Assembly: GCA_011620585.1 (NCBI GenBank)
Contig: WOYV01000118.1
Coordinates: forward strand, 1 to 64,000
Reading direction: 5' to 3'
From: Draconibacterium sp.
GTDB lineage: Bacteria > Bacteroidota > Bacteroidia > Bacteroidales > Prolixibacteraceae
DNA length: 64,000 nucleotides
Shown: positions 54,693 to 64,000 of the stretch, one piece after another
How the letters are laid out: every line of letters begins with the position of its first letter
Position numbering within the stretch: position 1 is the first letter of the stretch
Notes under the pieces: model-generated
What the model was told of the DNA's origin: nothing
Seen by the model: only the letters and a program-made list of their open reading frames with translations
The model's database searches: none
Position numbers and translations under genes: made by a program

Positions 54693-55760
54693 ATGCGTTT
54701 AAAAAGCAATACAAACAAAACTTCAGATTGTAGTATAAGGTTTTGTTTTTCAGGTGTGTGCAGTAGTCTTGTATTGTTGTTTTTTATGTTGCTCAGTTTA
54801 AGCTGTATCCAACCGGAATCAGCCGACGGCAATAAAAGTCAATCTGAAATAACAAATGAACCGGAGAAAGTGTATAGTCATCTAACAACAGATAATTTGG
54901 TCAGCGACCTTGTTAATCACCCGGCCTTTAACGGTTTTGGGGAGTTGCTGTTATCACGCGATAACAATTCGGCCTATTATAATCTGCGTCTTCGTAATGT
55001 GGCGACCTTGGCGCCGTATCACAGTCATGTAAATCCGGCTGATGTAATCGATGCACTAAATCATATGATTGACGAGGAAGGAGCAGGCAAATCCATTTTT
55101 TACGATTTCTATCCTGAAGAGAAGAAAGAATCAGATCCGCGAAAAGTCAATACCGGATTGTTTTTCTTCCGAGGTAAGCCGGGTGCTCCGTTTGCGATAG
55201 TTTGTCCGGGAGGTGGTTTCTCGTATGTAGGTTCGTTGCATGAAGGATTTCCACTGGCAAAACGAATTAGTGAATTGGGGCTAAATGCTTTTGTTATCCG
55301 GTACCGGATTGGCAGCGGACAGTGGGCCGCCGAAGATTTGGCCGCCGCCATTTCGTTTGTATTTCGCAATGCTGAAATGCTGGGTGTAAACAGAGAAAAG
55401 TATTCGCTTTGGGGAGGTTCGGCCGGAGCCCGTATGGTGGGTAATATTGCGCTCGACGGTGTTGAAGCATATGGTGGCGACAAGCTGCCAAAACCAGCAA
55501 CAGTTGTAATTGCATATACCGGACAATCGACATACTCCAGTGAGTTTTCGCCTTCGTTTATTACGGTTGCTGCCAACGATGGAATTGCAAATATAAATAC
55601 GGTTGAACGGCGGGTTGAAAATTTACGAAATGCAGGGGTTGAAGTGGAATACCGCAGGTACGAAAATGCCGGACACGGTTTTGGACTTGGAACCGGAACC
55701 GATGCCGAAGGATGGCTCGATTTGGCAGTAAATTTCTGGAAAAAACACATAAATGAATAA
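54693..55760 (+). CDS. Alpha/beta hydrolase lipoprotein (acetyl esterase/lipase type)
   Basis: The 355-residue product has a long N-terminal hydrophobic segment ending in a lipobox (LLFFMLLSLSC). The catalytic domain has CPGGGFSYVGS (oxyanion region), the GGSAGARMVGN elbow with the serine nucleophile, and the histidine in YENAGHGFGLG. This fits the BD-FAE/Aes esterase group. It is probably anchored in the outer or inner membrane facing the periplasm. The downstream type-B carboxylesterase begins 34 bp later. Confidence 0.86.
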   Translation: MRLKSNTNKTSDCSIRFCFSGVCSSLVLLFFMLLSLSCIQPESADGNKSQSEITNEPEKVYSHLTTDNLVSDLVNHPAFNGFGELLLSRDNNSAYYNLRLRNVATLAPYHSHVNPADVIDALNHMIDEEGAGKSIFYDFYPEEKKESDPRKVNTGLFFFRGKPGAPFAIVCPGGGFSYVGSLHEGFPLAKRISELGLNAFVIRYRIGSGQWAAEDLAAAISFVFRNAEMLGVNREKYSLWGGSAGARMVGNIALDGVEAYGGDKLPKPATVVIAYTGQSTYSSEFSPSFITVAANDGIANINTVERRVENLRNAGVEVEYRRYENAGHGFGLGTGTDAEGWLDLAVNFWKKHINE

Positions 55761-55794
55761 GTAATCAATATTGAATAAATAAAGAATTAGGACT

Positions 55795-57441
55795 ATGAAA
55801 TCAAAAATTATTGGACTTTTTTTAATTCTTATTGCATTTTCAGTAAATGCAAAAGCTTCAGCCGGGAATGCCGGGCAAGGCTCCGGACCGGAAGTTAAGA
55901 CTAAATCAGGAATTGTACGTGGCATGACTGAAGGGGAAGTTTCCAGCTTTAAAGGAATTCCTTTTGCAGCTCCGCCGCTTGGCGAGTTTCGCTGGCGCCC
56001 GCCGCAGCCTGTAAAACCATGGGATGGTGTTCGCGATGCAAAAGAGTTTGGCCCTACCTGTGCAGCAGCCGGATGGGGTGCCGCACCCGGAACAATTCAG
56101 AAAGGCTCGTCGGAAGATTGCCTGTACCTGAATGTGTGGGCACCTGCCGATGCCAAAGCGGGAGCAAAATTGCCGGTAATGGTTTGGATCCACGGTGGTG
56201 GTTTTACCGGTGGAAACGGCAACACATCCGGGGTTGGATTTGCCAAACGGGGAGTAATCCTAATATCAATGAATTATCGTTTGGGGCGCCTTGGCCATTT
56301 TGCATTTCCTGCATTGAGCAAGGAGCATCCTGAAGAAGCTAAAGGAAGTTACGCGTTTATGGATCAGATGGCAGCCCTGCAATGGGTGAAAGATAACGTT
56401 GCAGCATTCGGGGGCGATCCTGAAAATGTTACCATTTTTGGTTTCTCTGCCGGTGGTGTATCGGTGCTTTCCCTCCTTTCCATACCTTCTGCTCGAGGCC
56501 TTTTCCATAAGGCAATCAGTCATTCCGGCGGTGGCCGCGATGGCGTTCTGACCGGAAGGCCAATCAACAAAGAAAATGCTGATGCTCTTTACCCTGTATC
56601 CGCGGAAACGATTGGAATAACCTTTGCAAAAAAGCATGGGATCGAAGGGACAGACGCAGCCGCACTGGCTAAGTTACGCGCCCTTCCTGTTGTGGACATT
56701 GTGAGTGGCGGAGAAACAGATGGCCAGGGAGGCCCTCGTATTTATCCAGGTCCGATTTTGGACGGTAAATTTGTTACCGAGACTGCCGAGAGTGCATACA
56801 AAGCAGGCCGACAGGCACAGGTCCCTCTCATCATCGGCTGTAATAGTGCAGAAAATAGTGGGGAATTTGTGAATGCCAGCACATCAAAAGATGAATTGTT
56901 CTCACTGTTTGGCGATCTGGAAAGCGAGGCAAGAGCTGCCTATGATCCGGATGGTACCAAAGAATTCGCCGAGGTACGGACAAGGTTTAACACGGATTGG
57001 GTATGGGCGGAACCGGCCCGGTTTTCTGCAAGGGCTTTTACCGCTATCGGTGAACCGGCCTACATCTTCCTTTTCAATTATGTACCTTCTTCCATGAAGG
57101 AATGGATGCCATATGGCCCCGGACATGGAACCGATATTTCTTATGCATTCGACAACCTTGGGGCAAGGGGAGGCTTTGGGCCGCCGCCATCTCCAACAGC
57201 CGAGGATAAAGAGGTTGCCAGAATCATGAATGCCTATTGGATAAACTTTGCCAAAACGGGTAATCCCAATGGTGTTGGATTGCCGAACTGGCCTGTTAAT
57301 AATCCAAAGACAAACGAAATCCTTGAATTCCAGCGCGATGGTAAACCAGTTGGAAAACCAGATCCTACGAAAGCCCGACTGGATGTGATCGAAAAAGCCT
57401 TTAAAAACAGAGCTAAAATTCAAACCCGTGGCGGTATTTAA
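55795..57441 (+). CDS. Secreted type-B carboxylesterase
   Basis: The 548 residues carry a signal peptide (IIGLFLILIAFSVNAKA). The complete carboxylesterase signature follows: EDCLYLNVWAP near residue 109, WIHGGGFTGGN for the oxyanion hole, and GFSAGGVSVLSL with the nucleophile near residue 217. A Glu and the late His (GPGHGTDISYAF) complete the set. Such enzymes hydrolyse aromatic or short-chain esters. Its position next to two further hydrolases and two AKRs suggests a pathway for an ester or lactone compound. A hairpin terminator follows. Confidence 0.94.
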   Translation: MKSKIIGLFLILIAFSVNAKASAGNAGQGSGPEVKTKSGIVRGMTEGEVSSFKGIPFAAPPLGEFRWRPPQPVKPWDGVRDAKEFGPTCAAAGWGAAPGTIQKGSSEDCLYLNVWAPADAKAGAKLPVMVWIHGGGFTGGNGNTSGVGFAKRGVILISMNYRLGRLGHFAFPALSKEHPEEAKGSYAFMDQMAALQWVKDNVAAFGGDPENVTIFGFSAGGVSVLSLLSIPSARGLFHKAISHSGGGRDGVLTGRPINKENADALYPVSAETIGITFAKKHGIEGTDAAALAKLRALPVVDIVSGGETDGQGGPRIYPGPILDGKFVTETAESAYKAGRQAQVPLIIGCNSAENSGEFVNASTSKDELFSLFGDLESEARAAYDPDGTKEFAEVRTRFNTDWVWAEPARFSARAFTAIGEPAYIFLFNYVPSSMKEWMPYGPGHGTDISYAFDNLGARGGFGPPPSPTAEDKEVARIMNAYWINFAKTGNPNGVGLPNWPVNNPKTNEILEFQRDGKPVGKPDPTKARLDVIEKAFKNRAKIQTRGGI

Positions 57442-57444
57442 ACT

Positions 57445-57483
57445 TTTATTGAGCAGGGGATTTTAAGTCGCCTGCTCAATAAA
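57445..57483 (+). terminator. Terminator after the carboxylesterase gene
   Basis: TTTATTGAGCAGG pairs perfectly with CCTGCTCAATAAA (13 bp) around a 13-nt loop, 4 bp after the stop at 57441. No long T run follows, so termination may be partial or the structure may protect the 3' end. Confidence 0.65.
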
Positions 57484-57505
57484 GAACCAAAAAACAGAAT
57501 TCAAC

Positions 57506-58303
57506 ATGCTTCACATTACTAAATATTTTAAATACGAAATCCTTGCAATAAGCCTTCTTTTTATCGGATATTCACAAATCGTAACCGCCCAAAATGAAGA
57601 CAGTACAACTAAAAAAACAAACCACTTTTCGACTATGGTTACCATTCAAAACAAAGGTATCTCAACAATTCCCAACCTTACTTTAGGCGATCCGGCTATA
57701 ATTTTCGACATGAAGCTGGGCCGAAAACTCACTTTCGAGCCCCAATTCCGCTTTTCGTTAAAAGACGGAAAACCATGGGCTATCGTTCTCTGGGGGCGGT
57801 ATTACGCCACCTTTACCGAGAAGTTTAAAGTGACTTTTCATGTTAATCATTCGTTATCGTATAAAGCAATTACCTTGTACAATGCTGATGGAACGGAGCG
57901 GGATGTTATCAATACCACCCGGTATCTGGCAGGTGCAATGTCCCCGAATTATCAGTTTAATAAATACCTTAGTCTGGGAGCGTATCTTTTTTATTCCCGG
58001 GGATTGGATGCGAACATGACCCAAAATACCTATATGCCTTCATTCCGGCCTGCCATTTCAAACATCCCCATTGCCGGGAATATTGTGGGCAGAATTGCCC
58101 CGGAAGTCTACTACCTGAAAATGGATGCAAATAGCGGAGTGTTTTTTAACGCCCGGGTTTTAATCAGTAAAAAGGATAGTCCCTTTACCGTTTCAGGCTT
58201 GATTAATAAACCCATTTCATCAGAAATTCCTTCCGGGTTTGATTTCCTCTGGAACGTGGGGGTGAGTTATTCGTTTAATAAGAAATTCGTCGATGCTCAA
58301 TAG
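57506..58303 (+). CDS. Secreted beta-rich protein, likely outer-membrane barrel
   Basis: The 265 residues have a signal peptide ending near IGYSQIVTAQ. Alternating beta strands follow (MKLGRKLTFEPQFRFSLKDG, AIVLWGRYYATFTEKFKVTF, YLAGAMSPNYQFNKYLSLG), ending VGVSYSFNKKFVDAQ. The pattern resembles a small outer-membrane channel or porin. No family is assigned. It stands between the carboxylesterase and the second propeller gene. Confidence 0.68.
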   Translation: MLHITKYFKYEILAISLLFIGYSQIVTAQNEDSTTKKTNHFSTMVTIQNKGISTIPNLTLGDPAIIFDMKLGRKLTFEPQFRFSLKDGKPWAIVLWGRYYATFTEKFKVTFHVNHSLSYKAITLYNADGTERDVINTTRYLAGAMSPNYQFNKYLSLGAYLFYSRGLDANMTQNTYMPSFRPAISNIPIAGNIVGRIAPEVYYLKMDANSGVFFNARVLISKKDSPFTVSGLINKPISSEIPSGFDFLWNVGVSYSFNKKFVDAQ

Positions 58304-58451
58304 AAATTAAATAAAAAACTGGAAATTAGGCTCCCTGTCGTTTACCAGGCTGATGGCGCCAGGCGATCATTAATGTCATTAAACTTCAACCGATTTATAT
58401 TCTGATTTCAATTAAAACCAAAACTATTCAAAATCAAAAAAAACAATCAAC

Positions 58452-59777
58452 ATGAAAAATCGACTGCTCTTTCTAAGTGTATTCCTAATTATGGTTTTTG
58501 CCAATAATGTTCATGCCCAGGATTGGCCCCGGTTTCTGGGGCCGAAGGGAAATAGCGAAACAACACAGGAAGGGTTATTACAAGCCTGGCCTGCTGATGG
58601 ACCTGAAGTACTTTGGACAACTGAAGTCGGCATCGGGTTCGGGGGCCCTGTTATTAAAGATGGTAAAGCTTACCTGCTCGATCGCGATGATAAATACGGC
58701 GATTACATGAGATGTTTTGATATGGAAACCGGCAAGGAACTATGGAAATTTGGGTACGAAGCTCCGGGAGAAGTAGAGTTTCCCGGTTCGAGAAGTGTTC
58801 CGGCTGTTGACGAGAAATGCGTTTATTCCTGTGGGCATAACGGAGACTTGTATTGCTTCGATGTAAATACACATCAGCCGGTTTGGAAGAAAAATGTGTG
58901 GACCGACTTTGGTGGAGAACCTCCAAAAGCAGGTGAAGATAAATTTGCAGGATTGGCTGGTGGCGCTCATTTCCCGATGTGGGGAATTGCCCAGTGCCCC
59001 TTAATTTACGGCGAATTGCTGATAGTTGCCTCGCAAACTCCCGAAACAGGTGTGGTTGCCTACAACAAACAAACCGGAGAAGTGGTATGGAAAACAGCTT
59101 CATTGGGAAATATCGGGTATGTGAGCCCTTCCATCGCAAAAATCGATGGTGAAGATCAGGTGGTTATGATTACAGCTTCCAGCGGTGGTTTTGGTGGTGG
59201 AGAAAAGACACCAAGTAACGTTGTTGGAATAAACCCAAAAGATGGTAAGGTACTTTGGACCTATTCCAACTGGAGTTGCTGGATTCCCTCATCAACCGCA
59301 TACAACGCAGGTGAAAACAAACTTTTGATTGTTGGGGGATACCGTTCAGGTTCTGCCATGATCCAGATCGTAAAAAACGGTAGCGAATATGTGGCTAACG
59401 AACTATTCAAAACAGCAGAATTTGGCGAACACACCAAACCGCCTTTATATTACAAAGGCTATTTCTATGCACAGTTTTCAAATAACGAAACCCGTGATGG
59501 ACTTTCATGTATGAATGAAAACGGAGAGATTATGTGGAAGACGAAAAGGGAACCTAACTTTGATAAGGGAAGTATGATTTTAGTAGATGGACTGATTCTG
59601 GCAACCGACGGAGCCAAATCGCTTTATCTGATTAAACCCGATCCTACCGGTTTCAAACCTTTGGCGTCTGCTGAATTACTTGGTTCGGGACAAAACTGGG
59701 CGCCAATCGCAATGGCCAATGGGAAACTGCTGATCCGCGATCAAAATAAGATGTTGTGTTTGAAAGTGGCTGAATAA
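58452..59777 (+). CDS. Secreted PQQ-like beta-propeller protein, paralogue of 50065-51408
   Basis: The 441-residue protein has a signal peptide (LLFLSVFLIMVFANNVHAQ) and blades similar to the first propeller (TGKELWKFGYEAPGE, TGEVVWKTASLGN, DGKVLWTYSNW). Many loops match position by position, so the two genes arose by duplication and now flank a 7-kb block of hydrolase and AKR genes. Function is unknown. A clean terminator hairpin follows at 59790-59818. Confidence 0.87.
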   Translation: MKNRLLFLSVFLIMVFANNVHAQDWPRFLGPKGNSETTQEGLLQAWPADGPEVLWTTEVGIGFGGPVIKDGKAYLLDRDDKYGDYMRCFDMETGKELWKFGYEAPGEVEFPGSRSVPAVDEKCVYSCGHNGDLYCFDVNTHQPVWKKNVWTDFGGEPPKAGEDKFAGLAGGAHFPMWGIAQCPLIYGELLIVASQTPETGVVAYNKQTGEVVWKTASLGNIGYVSPSIAKIDGEDQVVMITASSGGFGGGEKTPSNVVGINPKDGKVLWTYSNWSCWIPSSTAYNAGENKLLIVGGYRSGSAMIQIVKNGSEYVANELFKTAEFGEHTKPPLYYKGYFYAQFSNNETRDGLSCMNENGEIMWKTKREPNFDKGSMILVDGLILATDGAKSLYLIKPDPTGFKPLASAELLGSGQNWAPIAMANGKLLIRDQNKMLCLKVAE

Positions 59778-59789
59778 AGTAAAAATTTT

Positions 59790-59818
59790 AAAGCCCTGGA
59801 ATTTTACTCCAGGGCTTT
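59790..59818 (+). terminator. Terminator after the second propeller gene
   Basis: AAAGCCCTGGA pairs perfectly with TCCAGGGCTTT (11 bp) around a 7-nt loop, 13 bp after the stop. An AT-rich tract follows. This is the cleanest intrinsic terminator in region 4. Confidence 0.85.
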
Positions 59819-59946
59819 AATTCTGAATACAAAAGAGATAAAAATATCTGTAAATAATAATTGAATGCTTAGTGAAAACAAAATGTATAAGTATTTGTTA
59901 AATATGTAGTTAATGGGATGTTTTTTTTTACATAAACAATAATTAA

Positions 59947-60236
59947 ATGGCAGTTTTTTATCTGAAAATTAACAAAAAACAATACCAGGCCGATGTCGAT
60001 CCATCAACGCCTTTGTTATGGGTAGCGACCATCCGGTACAAAGGGCATGGTTGGAACACGACGTGGCCCAGTGCGGATATTGCCAACCCGGGCTGATCAT
60101 GTCGGCGGCAGCTCTTTTGAACAACAATCCACATCCGGGTGATGAGGAAATTGAACCCGCCATGAACGGGAATATTTGCCGTTGCGGTACCTATACCCGC
60201 ATAAAACAAGCGATTAAAACAGCAGCAATTTCATAA
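59947..60236 (+). pseudogene. Deleted (2Fe-2S) small subunit of molybdenum hydroxylase (IorA-like)
   Basis: The ATG at 59947 begins [19 protein letters not shown], matching the intact paralogue at 62555. After TPLLWV, about 165-167 bp are absent compared with the paralogue, and the sequence resumes out of frame at [17 protein letters not shown]. The lost part carries all four cysteines of the plant-type [2Fe-2S] cluster. The remaining frame (ATG 60018 to 60236) encodes only the second cluster domain ([13 protein letters not shown]). The deletion is not a multiple of three, so the full subunit cannot be made. Confidence 0.86.
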
Positions 60237-60247
60237 AATAAATAAGG

Positions 60248-62497
60248 ATGACGATCGAAAAAACTACCCTTGACAGACGCGCATTTCTCAGAAGTTCGGT
60301 AATGGCCGGAGGCGGCCTTGTTTTAGGGTTGAGCTGGCTCGCATCAGCAGCTTCTGCCGTGGAAAAAGCAACTGACGTTTCCGCTTCAGAATGGGCAAAT
60401 TTTAACGCCTTCCTGAAAATTGGGGAAGACGGTCGTGTTACCATTTTTTCACCCAACCCAGAAGGAGGGCAGGGGGTATTAACCGCCATGCCAATGATTG
60501 TGGCCGAAGAGTTGGATGTGGATTGGAAAAATGTCGTGGTTGAGCAGGCTCCTCTCGACACAAAATTATATTCGCGTCAGTACATGGGGGGCAGTAATTC
60601 CATTCGGTCAGGTTGGAACCCACTGCGAAAAGCAGGAGCAACAGCACGCCAAATGCTGCGCGAAGCCGCGGCTCAAAGCTGGCATGTCCCCGTAGGTGAG
60701 GTAACTACTGCGAAAGGCGTGTTACACCATAAAAGTTCTGGGAAGTCAGCCACTTATGGTGAACTGGCTACGGCTGCTGCAAGCATTCCCGTTCCGGCTG
60801 ATGTGGAGTTGAAAGCTGTGAAAGATTTTGCGATCATCGGAACTTCACCCAAAAATGTGGTGGGTAAAGAGATTGTTACCGGGAAACCACTTTTCGGGTA
60901 CGACATTCAGGAAGAAGACATGCGGATCGCCATGATTGTGCACCCCCCTGCTTTTGGAATGAAACTGAAATCGTTCAACGCGTCTTCGGTAAAAACTATG
61001 CCCGGAATTAAAGATGTATTTCAGATTAAAGTTTTTAACGAAGATTACGTTTGGGAACATTTCGACACGGTTACTTTTAACGAACTGGTGGCTATCGTGG
61101 GTAACTCGACCTGGGAAGTAATGAATGCCAAACTGATGCTTGAAGTGGAATGGGAGCAAATTCAGGATCACACCATCACCAGAAATGATTATTATGCAGG
61201 AAAACAGGAGCTTAACATTCCATCGAAACCCGAAAATTCCGACTGGCATAAAAGTGCAAGCGCTGAAATGGCCGCCCAACCAGGCAATGTCCTGCGAAAA
61301 GATGGTAACCCGGAGGATGCTTTCAGAAATGCAGCCAAAATTATTGAAAGTACATTTATTGGTCCATGGTTGGCACATAACAACATGGAACCCTATTCTT
61401 TCTTTGCTCACGTTACTGACGAATGGGCCAAACTAAAGGGACCCAACCAGAAACCCGGGTTAACCGTGAATGCGCTATCGCACCGTTTGGGAATGCCGGT
61501 TGAAAAAATAGAAGTGGAAATGACCCGAATGGGTGGTGCATTCGGACGACGTTCGTATGCTCACTGGATGATTGAAGCAGCGCTTATTTCGCAGCATGTA
61601 AAGGCGCCTGTTAAATTGGTTTACTCACGCGAAGACGATATGACCGGCGGAATTTACCGCCCTTATTACCGCGCCGATTACCGTGCCGCCCTGGATAAAA
61701 ATAATAAGCTCATCGCTTTTCATGTAAAGGCGGGTGGTTTGGTTGAGTCGCCGCTTATCAACCCAAATCTGTTTCCGGCTGGTGCGGTGGATAATTACCT
61801 GGCCGAAAGCTGGCAAATCGATTCTAACATTACCATCGGGTCGTACCGCGCGCCGCGATCGAATTTTATGGCGGTAGCCGAGCAATCCTTCCTCGACGAA
61901 GTGGCCGAGGCAGCTGGCATAGATCCGATTGAGTTTCGTCTGGAATTGCTCGACAGGGTAAAAACCAATCCGGTAGGAGAACGGGTTGGCTACGACGCTG
62001 ATCGCTTAGCCGGAGTCATTAAACTGTTGAAAGAGAAAGCTGGAACAGGACAAGCCGGAGTCCATCGCGGTGTATCGGCCTATTTTGCACACGGAACCTA
62101 TGTGGCTCAGGCACTTGATATTATCATTGAAAAAGGCAAACCAAAAACCAAAAACGTTTGCTGCACCGTTGACTGTGGGATTGTGATTAATCCGGACGGG
62201 CTTAAAAACCAGGCCGAGGGTAGTATTGTGGATGGAATTGGTGTAGCCATGTATGGAAATTTAACATTTACCAATGGCGTACCGGATCAGAACAACTTCG
62301 ACACTTATGAGATGATTCGCTACGGAGATCCGCTGCTGCCCGAAACGATCGACATTCATTTTGTGGAAAGCGAAGTAGATCCAACGGGAATGGGAGAGCC
62401 TGCTTTTCCTCCAATAATGGCAGCTTTAGCCAACGCGCTGTACAAAGCAAAGGGTAAACGTTTATACAGCCAGCCTTTTGTTAACGATTTGGGGTAA
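60248..62497 (+). CDS. Molybdopterin-binding large subunit of isoquinoline 1-oxidoreductase-like enzyme (IorB-like)
   Basis: The 749 residues start with a Tat signal (DRRAFLRSSVMAGGGLVLG) and carry xanthine-dehydrogenase family features. MGGAFGRRS (near residue 428) is the molybdopterin region, YRAPRSNFMAVAEQSFLDE contributes to the active site, and GMGEPAFPP near residue 715 holds the catalytic Glu. The protein should be exported folded and hydroxylate an N-heterocycle or aldehyde with electrons to its small subunit. Because its adjacent small subunit is deleted, it may rely on the intact small subunit at 62555 instead. Confidence 0.92.
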   Translation: MTIEKTTLDRRAFLRSSVMAGGGLVLGLSWLASAASAVEKATDVSASEWANFNAFLKIGEDGRVTIFSPNPEGGQGVLTAMPMIVAEELDVDWKNVVVEQAPLDTKLYSRQYMGGSNSIRSGWNPLRKAGATARQMLREAAAQSWHVPVGEVTTAKGVLHHKSSGKSATYGELATAAASIPVPADVELKAVKDFAIIGTSPKNVVGKEIVTGKPLFGYDIQEEDMRIAMIVHPPAFGMKLKSFNASSVKTMPGIKDVFQIKVFNEDYVWEHFDTVTFNELVAIVGNSTWEVMNAKLMLEVEWEQIQDHTITRNDYYAGKQELNIPSKPENSDWHKSASAEMAAQPGNVLRKDGNPEDAFRNAAKIIESTFIGPWLAHNNMEPYSFFAHVTDEWAKLKGPNQKPGLTVNALSHRLGMPVEKIEVEMTRMGGAFGRRSYAHWMIEAALISQHVKAPVKLVYSREDDMTGGIYRPYYRADYRAALDKNNKLIAFHVKAGGLVESPLINPNLFPAGAVDNYLAESWQIDSNITIGSYRAPRSNFMAVAEQSFLDEVAEAAGIDPIEFRLELLDRVKTNPVGERVGYDADRLAGVIKLLKEKAGTGQAGVHRGVSAYFAHGTYVAQALDIIIEKGKPKTKNVCCTVDCGIVINPDGLKNQAEGSIVDGIGVAMYGNLTFTNGVPDQNNFDTYEMIRYGDPLLPETIDIHFVESEVDPTGMGEPAFPPIMAALANALYKAKGKRLYSQPFVNDLG

Positions 62498-62554
62498 AAT
62501 GGCTAAAAATGATATAGTTAGGATAGTATTAAATAACAATAAAAACTTTATACT

Positions 62555-63010
62555 ATGGCAATTTTCAAATTAAAAATTAACGGGAAACAGTACCAGGTAG
62601 ATGTAGATCCATCTACCCCAGTGCTTTGGGTTCTTAGAGACCATCTTAAAATGATGGGTACTAAATACGGTTGCGGAGTGGCGCAGTGCGGGGCCTGCAC
62701 AATCCATCTCGACGGAGAAGCCGTACGTTCCTGCATCACCTTTGTCGATTCGGTTGGCGATCAGGAAATCACCACCATTGAAGGACTTTCTGAAAACGGC
62801 GACCATCCGGTTCAGGAAGCCTGGTTGGAACACGACGTGGCCCAGTGCGGATATTGCCAGCCGGGGCAGATCATGTCGGCAGCAGCTCTTTTGAACAGCA
62901 ATCCACATCCGGGTGATGAGGAAATTGAAACGGCGATGAGTGGAAACATTTGTCGATGCGGTACTTACACAAGAATTAAGCAGGCCATAAAAACTGCTGC
63001 CAATTCATAA
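62555..63010 (+). CDS. (2Fe-2S) small subunit of molybdenum hydroxylase (IorA-like)
   Basis: This 151-residue protein contains both cluster domains. The plant-type ferredoxin domain uses Cys40, Cys45, Cys48 and Cys60 ([11 protein letters not shown] and SC). The second cluster uses Cys98, Cys101, Cys133 and Cys135 ([19 protein letters not shown]). It has no signal peptide and is expected to travel with the Tat-exported large subunit. It is the only intact small subunit here and could serve both large subunits. The downstream large subunit starts 21 bp later. Confidence 0.94.
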   Translation: MAIFKLKINGKQYQVDVDPSTPVLWVLRDHLKMMGTKYGCGVAQCGACTIHLDGEAVRSCITFVDSVGDQEITTIEGLSENGDHPVQEAWLEHDVAQCGYCQPGQIMSAAALLNSNPHPGDEEIETAMSGNICRCGTYTRIKQAIKTAANS

Positions 63011-63031
63011 TTTAACCTAAAAACAAAAGAA

Positions 63032-64000
63032 ATGACAACAACAAAAATACAATTCGGAAGACGTTCATTTATAAAAAGCTCCGTGCTTGCCGGTGGTGGT
63101 TTAGTGCTGGGTTTTAATCTTTTGGCTGCCTGTAACCCAGGTTCTGTAAATGAATTGGAAATTCCTGAAGAATGGTTCGAGATCAATGCCTATTTGAAAA
63201 TCGGAGAAAACGGCGTGGTTTCCATCATGTCAAAAAATCCGGAATTTGGACAAGGGGTGATGACTTCCATGCCCATGGTAATTGCCGAAGAACTGGATGT
63301 GGACTGGAAAAACGTGATGGTTGAACAGGCGCCGTTTGATACGGTGCGGTTCGAACGACAGTTTACCGGTGGAAGCCAGGCGCTGCGAACTTCATGGCAA
63401 ATGCTCCGGACCACAGGTGCCGCTGCACGTCAGATGCTACGCGAAGCCGCAGCCAAAGCATGGAATGTTCCTGTGGCTGAAATTACAACGGCTGCCGGAA
63501 TGCTTCTTCATACCAGTAGCGGGAAAAAAGCGGGCTATGGCGAATTCGCTTCAGCTGCCGCGCAGATGCCTGTTCCAACAGAAGTGGAAATGAAAGAGCC
63601 AAAAGATTTTACAATTGTCGGAACATCCCGAAAAAATGTCAACGGGAAAGACCTGGTAACCGGCAAACCCATGTTTGGCCTCGATGTGGAAAAGGAAGGA
63701 ATGCTGATCGCAACGGTGGCTATTCCTCCGGCATTCGGTATGAAATTAAAATCGTTCGATGCCACTGAAGCCAAAGCAATGCCGGGTATCAAGGATATTT
63801 TTTCGTTTAAAACCTATAATGACGACTACAAAAGAAACGGATTTGATACCGATGCATTTACCGAACTGGTTGCCATTGTTGGCACTTCGACCTGGGAAGT
63901 AATGAATGCAAAGTTGATGTTAAACGTAGAATGGGAACCTTTTTCTGACTATGAATACACTGCAGCAGGAAGGAGAGGTGATCAAAAAGTAGTTGTACCT
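63032..64000 (+). CDS. Second IorB-like molybdopterin subunit (cut by window edge)
   Basis: ATG at 63032 opens a frame that runs off the window after 323 residues. The N-terminus has a Tat motif (FGRRSFIKSSVLAGGGLVLG) followed by LLAAC, which could be a lipobox, so this protein may be a Tat lipoprotein. It shares many segments with the upstream large subunit, including MPMVIAEELDVDWKNV, ARQMLREAA, GTSRKNVNGKDLVTGKP and STWEVMNAKLML. The pair therefore arose by tandem duplication of the IorA-IorB unit. The catalytic region lies outside the window. Confidence 0.9.
   Translation, partial: MTTTKIQFGRRSFIKSSVLAGGGLVLGFNLLAACNPGSVNELEIPEEWFEINAYLKIGENGVVSIMSKNPEFGQGVMTSMPMVIAEELDVDWKNVMVEQAPFDTVRFERQFTGGSQALRTSWQMLRTTGAAARQMLREAAAKAWNVPVAEITTAAGMLLHTSSGKKAGYGEFASAAAQMPVPTEVEMKEPKDFTIVGTSRKNVNGKDLVTGKPMFGLDVEKEGMLIATVAIPPAFGMKLKSFDATEAKAMPGIKDIFSFKTYNDDYKRNGFDTDAFTELVAIVGTSTWEVMNAKLMLNVEWEPFSDYEYTAAGRRGDQKVVVP

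Noticed and set aside
58320-58400. GC-rich short repeats in the gap before the second propeller gene
   Set aside because: Only short palindromes such as TGGCGCCA are present, without a second copy or a convincing stem.

Overview
The window is chromosomal DNA of a Bacteroidota bacterium, most likely of the Marinilabiliales/Prolixibacteraceae type. This rests on the AT-rich intergenic DNA, absence of Shine-Dalgarno sequences, TAnnTTTG-type -7 boxes, and typical gene families (PAS-rich hybrid kinases, small AraC proteins, OmpA lipoproteins, CRTAC1/UnbV proteins, GH130). The genus is inference. I saw no rRNA, tRNA, CRISPR array or intact transposase.

Region 1 (1-8.2 kb): a minus-strand carbon block with glycogen/alpha-glucan phosphorylase, a HAD phosphatase, phosphoketolase, a DUF1003 membrane protein and L-lactate dehydrogenase (cut by the window edge). 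Together they suggest storage glucan going to sugar phosphates, then to acetyl-phosphate and lactate. A plus-strand AAA/DUF4143 ATPase with two palindromic operators follows.

Region 2 (8.2-33.7 kb): a stress and envelope island made of many short genes. It includes CsbD-like proteins, SPFH/stomatin, a USP-RDD chimera, lmo0937 and Thivi_2564 mini membrane proteins, YtxH, a holin-X-like protein, an AI-2E-type permease, OmpA proteins, M48 and M1 peptidases, a GH100-like enzyme, GT4, PIG-L and SDR. A CheB-CheR-PAS fusion, a PAS-only protein and a small AraC regulator sit among them. The unifying feature is a 40-bp promoter element present in 11 copies: TGTAAC half-sites exactly 21 bp apart, with a -7 box usually 27 bp from the second half-site. 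It stands before nearly every transcription unit here, including the CheB/CheR sensor gene, and defines a candidate regulon. This is the strongest candidate for an undescribed system.

Region 3 (33.7-46.6 kb): a 1201-residue multi-PAS hybrid histidine kinase with a decayed paralogous kinase downstream, a GH130 enzyme, a CRTAC1/UnbV lipoprotein paired with a membrane pentahaem cytochrome c-TPR protein, and an M14 metallopeptidase.

Region 4 (46.9-64 kb): mostly plus-strand catabolic or detoxification genes. There are two AraC regulators, two aldo/keto reductases, a double carboxymuconolactone-decarboxylase-like protein, three alpha/beta hydrolases including a type-B carboxylesterase, two paralogous secreted PQQ-type propellers, and two consecutive molybdenum hydroxylase modules (IorA/IorB-like). 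The first IorA is a deletion pseudogene; the last IorB runs off the end. The substrate is not evident from sequence.
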